Positions 23,399 to 35,500 of a stretch of DNA of 64,000 nucleotides are shown here, piece by piece (position 1 is the first letter of the stretch; every line of letters begins with the position of its first letter). The stretch covers positions 22,987,120-23,051,119 of the forward strand of contig NC_088778.1 of assembly GCF_954871325.1 (NCBI RefSeq), read 5' to 3'. A program made the position numbers and the translations under genes. The stretch is from Gordionus sp. m RMFG-2023 (taxonomy: Eukaryota > Nematomorpha > Gordioida > Chordodea > Parachordodidae). Under the pieces are notes generated by a model that did not search any database, was not told the DNA's origin, and saw only the letters and a program-made list of their open reading frames with translations.

Positions 23399-25249
23399 AA
23401 ATTGATTTTTACTTCTCTAATTTTATCTTCAAATTTTTTTCAAACTTCATAGATTTTTTCTCTCTCTACTCCCATGGGACAGAGCGTCGATGCATCTGTT
23501 TTGATTACCCGGCCTATGAATTATCTCATAGTGGTAATTTAATTCGTTACCCACCGTAAAACGGTTTGTCATTTTATTTAAGTCTCTTTTATCACCTAAG
23601 ATATATTTTAAAGGTTTATGATCTGTAACCATAATAAAATGTCTTCCATAAATATATTGATGAAACTTCTCGATAGCGAACATGATTGCCGAAGCCTTCC
23701 GTCAAGGGTGGCGTAATTCTTTTCAGCTGCCGAAAGTGTCCTCAAAGCCTAAGCAATAGGTTTCTCCTGGCTAGTAAGAAATCGGTGTGCAATAACAGCT
23801 CCTAGACCATCTTCAGAAGCGTCACTAGAAATCACGACAGGAATATCGGCTGAATAAGGAATTATTTATCTTCTTTTGATAATATTTTTTAACACATTGT
23901 TTTCTTTAGCTGACCAAAACCAACTAACATTTTTACTCGTTAGTCGGTGTAAAGGCTCACAAATAGAATGTAATTTTTTATAAACGACTCATGGTAATTC
24001 ACCATTCCAAGAAACGAAGGTAATTCTTTAACATTAGACAGTGTGTTACTTTTTTATGGCATTTCTCTTATCTTCTGTAGGATGAATTCTAAATCGTCAA
24101 TAACATAACCTAAATAAGTAACTAACCTTTCTCCAATTTTAATATTATCGGTCATCGTTGCAGTCCAACCTTATCAAATATTTTTAATTAGATTAATTAT
24201 ATGATCAAAATTATTCTTGCCTGCAATAATTACATCGTCTAAAAATATACTAACCATATGAATTCCCTTTAATAGGTTTTGCATAAAGCGTTGAATGGTA
24301 TCGGTAATAACCGACATGAGTCGAAATTACTAAAATGTTCCTTCATTCTGGACTAACTCCGAAGTGTAAAAATGCATTTCTTAATTCAATCGTTGAAAAT
24401 ATTTTACCACCCGCGATCCAATTTGTCAGGTCGACGAGGGTTTGTAGTAAATCGTTATCTGTCGCTAAGTATTTGTTGATTGTTAAACGAAAATCTCCGC
24501 ATATCCGCACGGCACTGGATTTCTTTAAAATTTAACCGTTGGCATAGCCCAAGTAATTATAGTTTTGTTACATCCACCTTCTCGATAACGCCTTCCTTTA
24601 AAAGTCTGTCCAGCTTTAACGGTTCTACGCAACGGAAATGGAATTCTTATAGACGGTAGCGCAATTGGACTGTGTTTGGTTGTATCTTGATTACGGCTTC
24701 CTGTATTTTATTTGTGCTAATATTTTTTAAAAAACTTGCGGAAATTTTTAAACAATCTTTCATATTTATATTATTAATTCGAACTTCTTCAGGAAGTTTT
24801 TATCAAATTCTTTAAGAGAGCAATCCAAAAATAAGACAATTCTCACCCTTAACTACCTAAATAGGTAAAGATTTTGAAATTTACTTTACTTCGAATTCCA
24901 CTAAACATTTACACAATACTTCGATCTTGATATGGTTATATCCTACTAGTTTATAAGCAGGTGATAATGGGGGTTTGCCTAAGCGACTCAACCTCATCTA
25001 TGACATTACACGCAGCGCCAGTATCAAATTCCATAGCAAGCTGCAGCCCATTTATCTTCGCATCGATTGTAGCTTTATTAGCAAAAGACAGCGAGGTGTC
25101 CGTGGTAAAATCATTTGTATAGCATGCGTTCTACATTCTTTCGCTATGTGGTTTGCTTTTTCGTACCTAAAGCATATTACTTTTTTTTTGGCGGAAATTA
25201 GGTTTATTGATTTATAATTATTATAATTATTGGTTGAATTTGTTAGCAT

Positions 25250-26025
25250 TATAATTATTTTATTTTTTAATTTATTTTATACCGATATTATTGGGTGAGA
25301 TAACAAAAAAAATAAAGAATTATAGATATAAATAGAAGAGATAAATTTAAAAAAATGGTGAATAATATGTAAAAATATTAAAATGTAAATTTTTTAATAT
25401 ATGAGAATGAATATGTATTTTTTAAACAGATAATTAATTAAATAATGAGCATCTCGAGAATTATAAAGTAAAGAGAACATAATAAACATAAAACAAGGAG
25501 AGGAAGAAGATATTTAGACAATTATATAAGAAAAATATTCGAGATCACTAAAAATTAAAATATGATTTGAGAAAAATTATATAAGAGCTATTAATTTTTT
25601 AAAAATTGGAAAAAATCTTGAAGTGACAATTATTTAACTATTTTGAAGATAAAATTATTAAAAAATATTAGAAATAGATAAATATTGTATATATAAAAAA
25701 GAAAGTAAGATTTAATGCGAATTGATAAAGATAAAAGATAGATAGCTGAAATTTTCTGTAAAAGATAAAATCTAGGTTTTAAAAAGTTAAAAAGAAATCA
25801 TGCTTTAAGGCAATTTAAAAAAGATAGATGGTTAAAAAAGAAACGATTTCTAAGTCTATTTATTAAGAGTTGCGATTAAGAAGAAAACTAGCAATAAAAG
25901 GCAGAATTATCATAAAATACTTCAGTAAAAGAGGAGATTAAGATTTTGAAAATCTAGAGAGAAGACATACTTTAATGCGATTCAAAAAAGATATCGCTAA
26001 GAAAGAAAAAGATATTTCTAACCAT
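25250..26025. other. AT-rich spacer
   Basis: Purine-rich AT sequence with no recognised gene or repeat before the MITE at 26026. Confidence 0.45.
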
Positions 26026-26182
26026 CAGAGTTGTTAAAAGATACTTTTTAAATGGATCTAGATACAGATACATCGTCTAAAATAATATCATAGATACAGA
26101 TATTTTAATCAAAAATCTATCTAGATACAGATACAGATACGATATTTTTATATCTAGATACAGGATCTAGATACCAACTCTG
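26026..26182. mobile_element. Short hAT MITE with GATACAGATAC repeats
   Basis: The element is 157 bp with ends cagagttg and caactctg and a perfect 8-bp duplication (ctaaccat at 26018-26025 and 26183-26190). The interior is mostly repeats of tctagatacagatac in both orientations. A partial, more divergent copy starts near 63866 at the right window edge. Confidence 0.88.
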
Positions 26183-26478
26183 CTAACCATAGGATAGCAA
26201 CAGTTGTGGATTTAAAGAAAAATAACCATAAAAGGTTACAGATAATTTACTAGAATATTATCTTGAAATTCTTCGGTAAAAGTTAAGTTTAAAATTTTAA
26301 AATTTAAGGCAAATTAAAAAATAAAGATGTTGTTTTTAGATGAGGTTAAAGAGAAGAAAAATAACAAAGAAATTAATAAAAGAGGAGATTATAATTGGAA
26401 GATTTAGAAAGAAAACAGTCTTTAAAGATATTTAAAAAAAATAAAGAATTTTTAAAACCATTATTTAGGTTAGGTCGA

Positions 26479-26674
26479 CAGGGCAGGAACGTGAGTAGCC
26501 TTTACAATCTTAAGGGGCTCAAAAAAATTTATAGCTTATTTTCAAAATTACTTTTTTTAGCTATCATAATTACCTTTTTTTTGCTAACATTTTCAAAATT
26601 ACATTTGGTATAATAAAAAAAATTTAAAATTTTGAGGGGCTCGACCCCCTGGAAGCCCCCTAGTAACGCTACTG
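26479..26674. mobile_element. Possible hAT MITE with one clear end
   Basis: The right side reads gccccctagtaacgctactg, the reverse complement of a common hAT terminus (CAGTRGCGTTACTAGGGGGC). The left border is guessed at cagggcaggaacgtgagtag; no target duplication supports it. Confidence 0.35.
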
Positions 26675-26820
26675 CGGTGGGGCTTAATGACCCGTGAATA
26701 GATAGATATACAGATGGATTGGCAAATTACGGTCGATATTCTTTGTAGTAGGTAATAACCTTCTTTTGGATGATCTGTGATTAAACGTAATCTAGCCCTA
26801 TTGTTTTGAATAATTTAAGG

Positions 26821-27894
26821 CAGAGTTGTTAACGCTCCTTTTTGAAAGTAGCTAGCTTTAGCTCCCGCCTTCTCAAAAGGAGCTACTTCCCACTCCCGCT
26901 ACTACTATATTTTTAAAAGGAGCTAGCTTCCGTTCCAAGTAATGAAGTAAACTCCATAACCGCTACTTTGATTTTCATTTTTTTAGAAGGTATACGATAC
27001 AAAATTTTATTTTTTATCAAAAAAAAATCTTCAAAATATTTATAACCTTTTATTAGCTTTTAAAAGTAATAAATTTTTTAAATTAGAATCTATCAAACAT
27101 CAACGCCTATCCCCTAAGACCTCTTTTGCAATACTAAATAGGTGCTCCACAGGAGCAAGAGAGAAGCAGGGTATTTTATTTTATAAAGATATTTTTTAAT
27201 TCAGGGAATTTATCAAAAATTGTAATTTTGTTGGTATCATTATTTAAAAAATATTTGTCCAATATATTATCTTCCTGATGATCAATTTCATGGAATCCAA
27301 AAAAATCTTCAAAGGTAGATTTTTTACTTTTAGATGCTGTTTTAGATTGAAGATGCTCACTTTTGAAAATTAAATAGTTTTATTTAAACACAAAAGGCAT
27401 TTTGCTATTAAATTTGTTTGATCATTTGGATCAACATCATTTAGAAGTTATAATATTTTTTGTATGATGGAAATGGAAATTCAATTTCTTCATCTATGAT
27501 CTCTAAATCATATCGAAAGCTATTTTTATTAATGAATATTAATATGACTTACAAGATTTTGAAAAAATTTTCAATATAAAAAGGAAAAACTTGATGTTTA
27601 ATATTTAAAATAATTAGATGAAAAACCAATATAAAACTCGGCTAAACATCTAATAATGGATAAATTTAAATAAAATAAAATTTCATCTTTATTGAATTTT
27701 AATTAACAAATTATTAATATTTAAAAAATAATTTAATTTTTACATTAAATTTAAAGGAGCGGTGGAGCGGCGCTTATCCACTCCAGCCCTAAAAGGAGCT
27801 AGCTCCCGCTCCTCAATTTTAAAAAGAAAAGGCGCTCCAGGAGCTTTTAAAAAATATAGCGGCGCTCCAGGAGCGCCGATCCTTAACAACCATG
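26821..27894 (-). mobile_element. hAT deletion derivative inserted in the LINE
   Basis: The ends are cagagttgttaacgctcc and, in reverse complement, catggttgttaaggatcgg. A perfect 8-bp duplication (atttaagg at 26813-26820 and 27895-27902) gives a length of 1074 bp. Both flanks carry ggagctagctcc palindromes and gcgctccaggagc words. On the minus strand near 27106-27165 is a dimerisation-domain relic (LAPVEHLFSIAKEVLGDRR). The rest of the transposase is lost or unreadable. LINE coding remnants on both sides show that the insertion postdates the LINE. Confidence 0.9.
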
Positions 27895-29329
27895 ATTTAA
27901 GGGCTTAGGGTTCAAATGAACCTCAGGTGTATGAAACTATTGGACTGAATTTTATGTGGCTATAATTATTTGTCTTTTTTTCTGCTTCTATGATGGAGTT
28001 GACAGAATAAGATTTGGACAAACGATCTACACAAGTATAATCCAAAGCGAGGGGTATATCTTGGTTCCAGGAGACTAGCTTAACCCATTAGGCCTGGTTT
28101 GATTGTCAGAGCTGAGGCCAGAGGGTTCTAGCGTAGAAGGAATATTCAAGAGTCTATTGATATCAAATTGATGGCATGCCTGGTTATGCCTTTTGAAAAA
28201 CGCCAGTGTAGAGGGTGGTGGCTCAGGCTATCGATATGATTTTCACATAGGACACATGATATCGGCGTTACGATTTCAGAACCTAAACGAAGACTTATAA
28301 CTATTCTAAGCTTAAATTAGAACTAGTTTCTAACCATTCGTACCCAATAGACATAGAGGCTGGAATTATTTAATTTGGCAAAAGAGTCGTATTGTTGTCA
28401 TTATGTCGGGATTGAGTTTAGGCGAAGAAAGAGCAATGAAGATTTCCTTTGCTGGAGTATTGTATTCGACGCAATGCAGTATCAATGGTAAATTCCAGTC
28501 TCTTTATAGAATTTGGATATGAGCTGCTTGGAGCGTTTTTGATCCAGAGGTCTATTCTGCCGTATGATGTGGATCGTTAGTATCCAAGTTATCAAGTGAG
28601 TATCGAAATTTAGCAACTGAGGATAAAAAGGCTGAAATGCTAAGGATATGGGGGAATGGATACCTATACCACCCAGCTTTGGGAAGGTCAGCTTGCATTC
28701 AGGAGAGTGATGGGAATTTTATATTTAAGATAGATTCGAGAGTATTTTTTTTAAATGAACTTCGAGGTCTTAAATATAAAGCCTGATAAGCAGGTAAATG
28801 TTTTAAAATTCTATTGAATTTGTCAAGAAATTTATCTATGAAATGAAATATTGGATATGTGAACCTAGGTGGGTAATGCTAGTTTTGTCCACTACAATAT
28901 AATCAGGTGATTCTAATTCAAGGTGGAAATAAAATTCGCACTTATTAGATTTAGTGATAATCCCTTTTTGGGGGCTAAACGATTTATAATGTATTTTTAT
29001 GATATCATTATACGGGCCCGCTAGTGTGCTGTCACCGAGATACTAAACATTTAATCAAAGGTCACTATTTGTAGAGATTTCTTTTATAATTAATTGAATG
29101 CTTTGACAGAATAATGCAGGACCTAAAGGATCTCCTTGCTGGATACCTGTTTGGAGAGAATAATTGAATTATTAATTTTTAAAAAGTAGATTTTTTGTAA
29201 CATGCTGAAATATATGTTGAATACTCTGGGAATGTTTCACAGGAAGTAGGTTTAACATGTTCCCTTCTAAATAAATTAAAAGTATTTTGAAGATCTATTT
29301 TTACATTTATCATGCGTATTATGGAGGAT

Positions 29330-29787
29330 CATAGGCAAGGGGGGCAAGGGGAAATTCCCCCTTACCTTACCTTTCAGAAATATGTGTCTTTGTGAATATC
29401 ATTATAAAAAAATAACCTCATTCGTGCCCTTCCTACCCCCTATCCCTAAAAATGACAGAAAGAATGTAAAAGTTAATAATTTTTTAAAATATAAGATATT
29501 ATATTTTCCTTTTGTATTTTTCCGTGATTGGATTTTGACCATGTTATATATTGTGAATAAAACGAAAGAATCAATATAACAATTTATTTAATTGGTGACC
29601 AATTTCGTATATTTTAAATATTGATAATAAGTTGTTTGTATTAAAACTAACCTCTTATCTTATGATAATATTTTCCAAACTATATATAGGATAAGGAATC
29701 CAAAGGCTGGGAAAAGGGGGATCTGGAGGCGAGACCCCCATAAATTTATTAATCCTCCTTCTTAGGAAAATCCTGGCTAAGCCAAGG
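29330..29787. mobile_element. Probable hAT MITE inserted in the LINE
   Basis: The LINE remnants before and after this 458-bp block are adjacent in related proteins. The ends are loosely inverted (cataggcaaggggggcaagg and, in reverse complement, ccttggcttagccaggattt). The flanking octamers tggaggat and tgaagaat match at 6 of 8. No coding remnant is visible. Confidence 0.5.
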
Positions 29788-30300
29788 TGAAGAATGATAC
29801 GTGTGTAGCGGGATGTAGCCTCACATTCTCCGGGAATATTATAACCAAGCTGTTTAGGTTATAATAGGATTGGTGTGATTTTATATGGGAGCAAATTATT
29901 TTAGATATTTTGCCCGAATACTGATCCTACCAATAAGTATGATTCCCATTTGTTTTATTTAAGATTATTAAGCGAGCTCCAAATATAATTGGCTAAATGG
30001 TGTTAGGAATATTATTATAATATGAGAGCAAAATTGAAAATTGTTGGATTATATTTTGAATAGGGGTGAGGTTGGTTTAATTAAAATTTATAGGTAAATT
30101 ACTTGAAAGCTATTAATACCTCCAGAAGAATCTTTTATAAATGACTTGATTGCATCGAAGATTTCTACCTCAGTTAATGGAATGGAACAAGATTATCAGA
30201 GGGTGGAAGAATGATATGGGTAAAATATCTTATGGATGTTTAGATTGTAAAGCCCTAAGGCTTTTTCATCATTGGGGGCCATAGAATCATTGGAACAAGC

Positions 30301-32583
30301 TAAGTTGATAGCTGAATTTACCTTGCATAAGTTTATTTTTTTCCAATTTTTTTTTTTTTTATCTGTCAAAGTCTTATTAAAAGAATATTTAGATTGTTTG
30401 CGAAATAACTTATCACATTTTTTGATATTTTGTGTTAATTTTAGTTTTGATGTGTATTAATATACAAATTTCTGGGGTTTTTAATCCTCATATTACTCTT
30501 TGACCTCATACTGATTAGATTTTTATGATTATCAAACCAGTCCTACAATACTTTGCTAATATATTATTTCACAATCTCTGAAACTGAAAGAAACTAAGAT
30601 AAAACAACCATAACTTTTCTATATCTAATTACATGATCGCCACAACAAAAATTCTTAAATTCTAATGACCAAATCAATAACTAAAAAAGGAAGGTTATCT
30701 ATACCTTTATTTTAACAATAGAAGGAGAACACTCATGCCACTTCGGATTAACTGCTAAAATATACTTTCAGTACTAGACGCAATACATCATATAAATCGC
30801 CGTGGATTGGGGAGAGCCATTTGCAAATAACAAATCCATATTTTATTGGAGTGAAGCATCCAAAAACACAAAACAAATAAATGTAATTTATAAACTTCAG
30901 TAGCGCTTACGAAAGCATCAATAGAAGGGTTATATACTCATAAGCGCAGCTGGGATGTGATGGGGGGGGGGTTATTAGGTTAAATTTTTCCTAATAAATT
31001 TTAATCGGAGGACTTTAAGTCAACTTTTTGCAAGCCACTTGGTTTTATTTTATTTTTTCTGAAAATTTCAAATTATAGTCATTATTTTTGTCTCTATTAT
31101 TATTTATAGTGTATTATATTATTATTTTTTTTTGGGGGGGGGGGGATGAGGAAGGAGTATAAAATACTTTTTATTACTTTAAAATAATATTCGCGAAAAT
31201 AAAAAAACAAATCCACCCTTGGCTACGTATATGCATGCCACTATACTGTTTTAAGACCTTAGTAAAAACACTTATACCGATGTACAAATTAAATGATTAC
31301 TCATTACGTTTAGTCTCATTTAAAAATTAACTTCCAACAAATTTAAGATCTCCTATACGGAATTATAATGGCATTTTTTTTAAATATTTATCATAGTAAT
31401 CTATTATGTCATAAATTTTCAAAGTGCAGGTTTTTATTATATACATGATATTTTTTATGAAATTTAATTGGAGTTCCTATATGCTTTTCATAAGAACAAA
31501 ATAAATCGATATAAAATTCATTTTAGAAAAGTTAACGTTGGATACTGGTTCTAACCAAAAACTTGTTCCCACAACTTTTATACAAACAGACTGACAGAAT
31601 ATCAAATTAACACCTATATCAACAATGTGACCGCACCACAAAAAAATATAGTACAATCTATCAAGCTAATAAATTTAACTACTTACCTTTGCACTTTACA
31701 TTTCGCAGCTACTAACAAATTTATAATGGAAAGACTTAGAAAATAATAATGGTTTAATTTAAGGCGGAAATGTTGATTCTTTTAAACGTTAAAAATAAGA
31801 TTCATGTATTTAAAATGATAATTTAGTTGATGATTTATGTCTATTTGGATTTTGATTAATTCTTCTTATGAATGTCTTTGTTTCATTTCAATATTTTTTT
31901 TTTTGATATCCAAAATTTTTGAAATTCCTAGCTATATTTAATTTCATACGTCTTTTTTTTAAAAAAAAAACGATTAAAGAAGGGAATTATTCCCGTTTTT
32001 TAAAATAATTTCATTTTAATTACCTCATTCATAAAGACTTTTTTTGCGACTTATTTAATTATTAATCTGTATTTGCACTTTTATAGGTTTAATAAAATAC
32101 CATTATCATTCATTAAAACTATCGTCAAATAAACTTTTTTAAAGTTAATATTTCAATTCTCAATTTTTTTTTATTAACATTATTTATTTTTTTCAGTTAA
32201 AAAAATATCTTTTGAGTAGACATTTTGTAATTTTTTATATAAATTTTAATTATTCCTTCAAGATAATTTAACAATTTTCATGCAGCTAACGTATATTTCA
32301 AGTCCTTTTTTTGAAGCCAAAAAATCTAATAAAGGGAATTTTGTTTGCTAGTATTTTTAATTAAATAAAAGTTTTATTTTATTTTATATACAAAGATATT
32401 CGTTGTTAAGCGATTTCATCAAATCTATTTTAAACATTACTGTTTATATAAAAGAAATTTGCCACCCGAAGTGGTTAACCAATAAAACCAATAATATAAA
32501 ATAATAGGATAGTATTAAAAATGTTTTGTAAAGAAGAAACCCAAATCTAATTTATATACCGACTAACTTGGAAATATTCTGAT
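30301..32583. other. Spacer upstream of the RhoGEF, with a possible MITE
   Basis: Mostly AT-rich sequence without genes. A block at 30939-31233 has G-runs and loosely inverted edges (cataagcgcagctggg and, in reverse complement, catatacgtagccaaggg), but no clear target duplication. Two CCAAT boxes near 32480-32492 lie about 100 bp before the RhoGEF start and could be promoter elements. Confidence 0.4.
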
Positions 32584-35500
32584 ATGCAAAAATACAAGGG
32601 CATTATTAACACACAGCAATCGAATGAAAGGACTATAACAGACGACCCACTGGATTCAGAAATAATTTTTCAATCGTTTAAAGATTTAGATCAGAATACT
32701 AACGACCATATTTTACTAGAAGAAGATGATGAGTTTGATGACAAGATTACAAAGGATGAAGATATTTTTAACTTCGATTTCAAGGAAGAAAATAATAACT
32801 TAAACGAAATTCCAGACAACACTCGTCAGAATTACGTGCATAAAATTAAATCAGTGGTTGATAATCATGGAATGAATAATTATGTTAGATCTAATGCAAA
32901 GTCTCATTCATTGAGCTATCCATTCCATCGTAGATTGGCCATAGCTCCTGATGAAACGGTTTGTAAAAAAAATCTCTTTGAATCATTTTAAGATATAATA
33001 ATAAAATTTACTTAATTTGAACGTTTTATTTATTTCAAATGTATATTATACACGCTCAAATCAGAGTAATATAGCATTGAATGCACGTTTTCCTTATAAT
33101 GTATCCTTTAAGCTAAAATAGGATTGGTTGTTTATTTTGTTTTTTACAGGGTATATGGGTTATTTTTTTTTATAGATTTAATTTAGGGATTGGTTAATAT
33201 TTTAAAATCTATTTCATGGTATATAATTTTATTTTTTTGAAGTTAAAAATAATTTTAAAAAAAAGATTTTTTGAGCACCATGAGATTGTAAAGGTAATGA
33301 GACCCCTGGTTACACTCAATTAGCATAATCAGTCAATAGTCAATTACTCGTATTACTTTGGTCAATATGTGTAATAATCTTTTAAAATTATCCAAAATTT
33401 ATAGTGGAACATGTTGGAATACATTTTCCGATAAATAAAATTATTTCATTTTTTTAAAAATCCTCGTTGAAAATTAATAATTTAAAGTTGGTAACTAGAA
33501 TAATCATTTTCTGTAGCGTTTTATTTTTAAATGTGAAAAATCTAATTTTGAGGAAAAAGTGTATTCTAGTATATATATATATATATATATATATAGAATA
33601 TCTATCCTATATAATTCAGATAATTTGGTCATGAAGCTTTGAAATCATTTTTAATCTATATCCGCAAATTGACTAAGATATTAATATACTAACTAATATT
33701 ATCTATTCATATTCTATGCCCTAATAATGGACACGTATTTAAATGTTAATTCAAATGGCTTTAAAAGTCAATATATATATATAAACTAATTTAACTAGTC
33801 ATCTCTACTAAAGAATCGATAATATATCTTGTAAGTTATTTAGTAAATCCATTGTTTTTTCCCAAAAAAATACTCTAATTTATAATTATATTAATTGCTT
33901 AGAAAAAAGAAAAAATTTCTAAACAAAAAGCGAATATTTATATTCTAATATGTTATATTTAATAATATATAACAAGATTTTTAGGACAATGAAAATTCTT
34001 TTGATTTACTAATAACAATTATGATGTATAATTTTTCTATGTTTATAAATATAGCATAATAATAATTATTATATCTTATGGATGACTTTAAAAGTGGTAA
34101 TAAAGATTTCCCATCAGGACTGTGGAGATAGGCTGAAAACTCTTTGCATAAATAGTTAAAATTTTGTTTAACCATAAGTTCAGCTTCCAATGATGATAAC
34201 TTTAATTTATTACGTTCTTTTAGCAGTAGTCATTAGACTGAATATTCTCTCTGATGAAGCATTTAAATGCGGAATAGAAAATATAAAATTGCATATTTTC
34301 TCTATCAATGGTGAGTTTTTATTAGAAAGAAAATCCGTTCATTTTTCTTGGGTATACATATAATTGTTTTTGATAATTTTTCTTCATAATAGTAAAATTG
34401 TGAATATTCTTCAAAGAGAATATCTGTAGAGAATATCTGTATATTGGTATTTTATAATCAATAATAATTTTTTGTAATTGTTCAAATTCTGGACATTTTT
34501 CTAATGTCATAGGGCTAAGATATATCCCTATATTATCTATAATATTATAACGTTTTTCTACATATTCTATAATATTTTTTATAAATATCTTTGATTTATT
34601 TTTGAAATTTATTGCCTTTTCTACATCATTGTTATGTTGTAAAATATTTTTCGAAATGCTCCATTTGAATTTTTAAATTGAATGAATTCTTTAGTTTTAG
34701 GATAAGATCATGTATAATATTGCCAATACCATCTTCAGATTGCAATTTTAAGGACAACACCTAAATATGCCTCTGCAAAATCATCTACAAAAAAATTTTC
34801 AAAATTGGTGGGGTTGCTGATATTGATAAAAAAATATTCTTTAAGGGGTTGAAAATACTTAAGCATCCGCTCAATCGATTAATGTAAGCCAGCGTGTTGG
34901 AACATAGCGAAGTAATTCTGATTATTCTAAATTGCACCATTCTACCAATTCTTTTAAAATTGTAACTCTTTTTATCGAGTTGCTAAATTCATTATAGCAT
35001 TTAATTACTATACTCTCTATATCATATTTGAGAAAAATTATGGCCTTTTTAAACGAATTGTGAAGAATGTGGCATATAAAACCTATTGGTATAATATTAT
35101 TATTATGGCTTTTCAATTCTGTCCAAATACTTTGATTTTTCCCAAAGTTTACAGATGCGTTATCTGCACAATAGGCCTTTACATTAGCAATATCAAGTCC
35201 AGCGATTTTTAAATTTTCTAGCAAGCATCTAGATATGTCTTTAGAGGTTTCACTGTCAGACAAAAAAAATTTAAGTAATTTAACATTTAATTCATTCTTT
35301 TTGTTGAAGTATCTAAGTGATAAGGGAAATGTTTTTATAATACCTTTATTTGATGCATCGTTTTTTAGATCTTTTTTAATATTTGCCTTTGTTTCTGGTG
35401 CCAAAATATTTATATTATTATAAAGCCTTTTGTTCTGCCACATGAAAATATTGATGCAATTTTTGAGTCAGGAAAAGGTGTGTAAAATAGCTTGCTTAGA

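Larger units (their letters stand above)
15549..25249 (-). mobile_element. Ty3/gypsy LTR retrotransposon fossil, split by a later insertion
   Basis: This is a broken copy reading on the minus strand. A zinc-knuckle-like Gag remnant lies near 25052-25249 and reverse-transcriptase remnants at about 23900-24760. An RNase H remnant is at 23447-23683 and integrase remnants, including a zinc-binding-type segment, at about 15600-16582. This order (Gag, RT, RNase H, integrase) is that of gypsy elements. The copy is interrupted between RNase H and integrase by another LTR element at 17084-23398. Its own LTRs were not identified. It carries many breaks (clearly more than ten) and is an old fossil with no expected activity. 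Confidence 0.8.
26690..30300 (-). mobile_element. LINE reverse-transcriptase fossil with two hAT insertions
   Basis: Minus-strand remnants appear in N- to C-terminal order. They are a NIPGECEA-like segment near 29830, VKIDLQNTFNLFRREH near 29260-29310, and the reverse-transcriptase motif GIQQGDPLGPALF near 29110-29150. The palm block, near 29000-29040, reads YLGDSTLAGPYN where YLDDG is usual. GIGIHSPISLA follows near 28650-28680, and the C-terminal segments FIPLAIETLG-like near 27930 and LITDHPKEGYYLLQRIS near 26745-26795. Many stops and shifts break it. It is split by a hAT element at 26821-27894 (between the last two segments) and by a MITE at 29330-29787. The C-terminal LFQRIS-like ending is typical of one eukaryotic RT lineage, also seen at 5100-6180. 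Confidence 0.75.
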
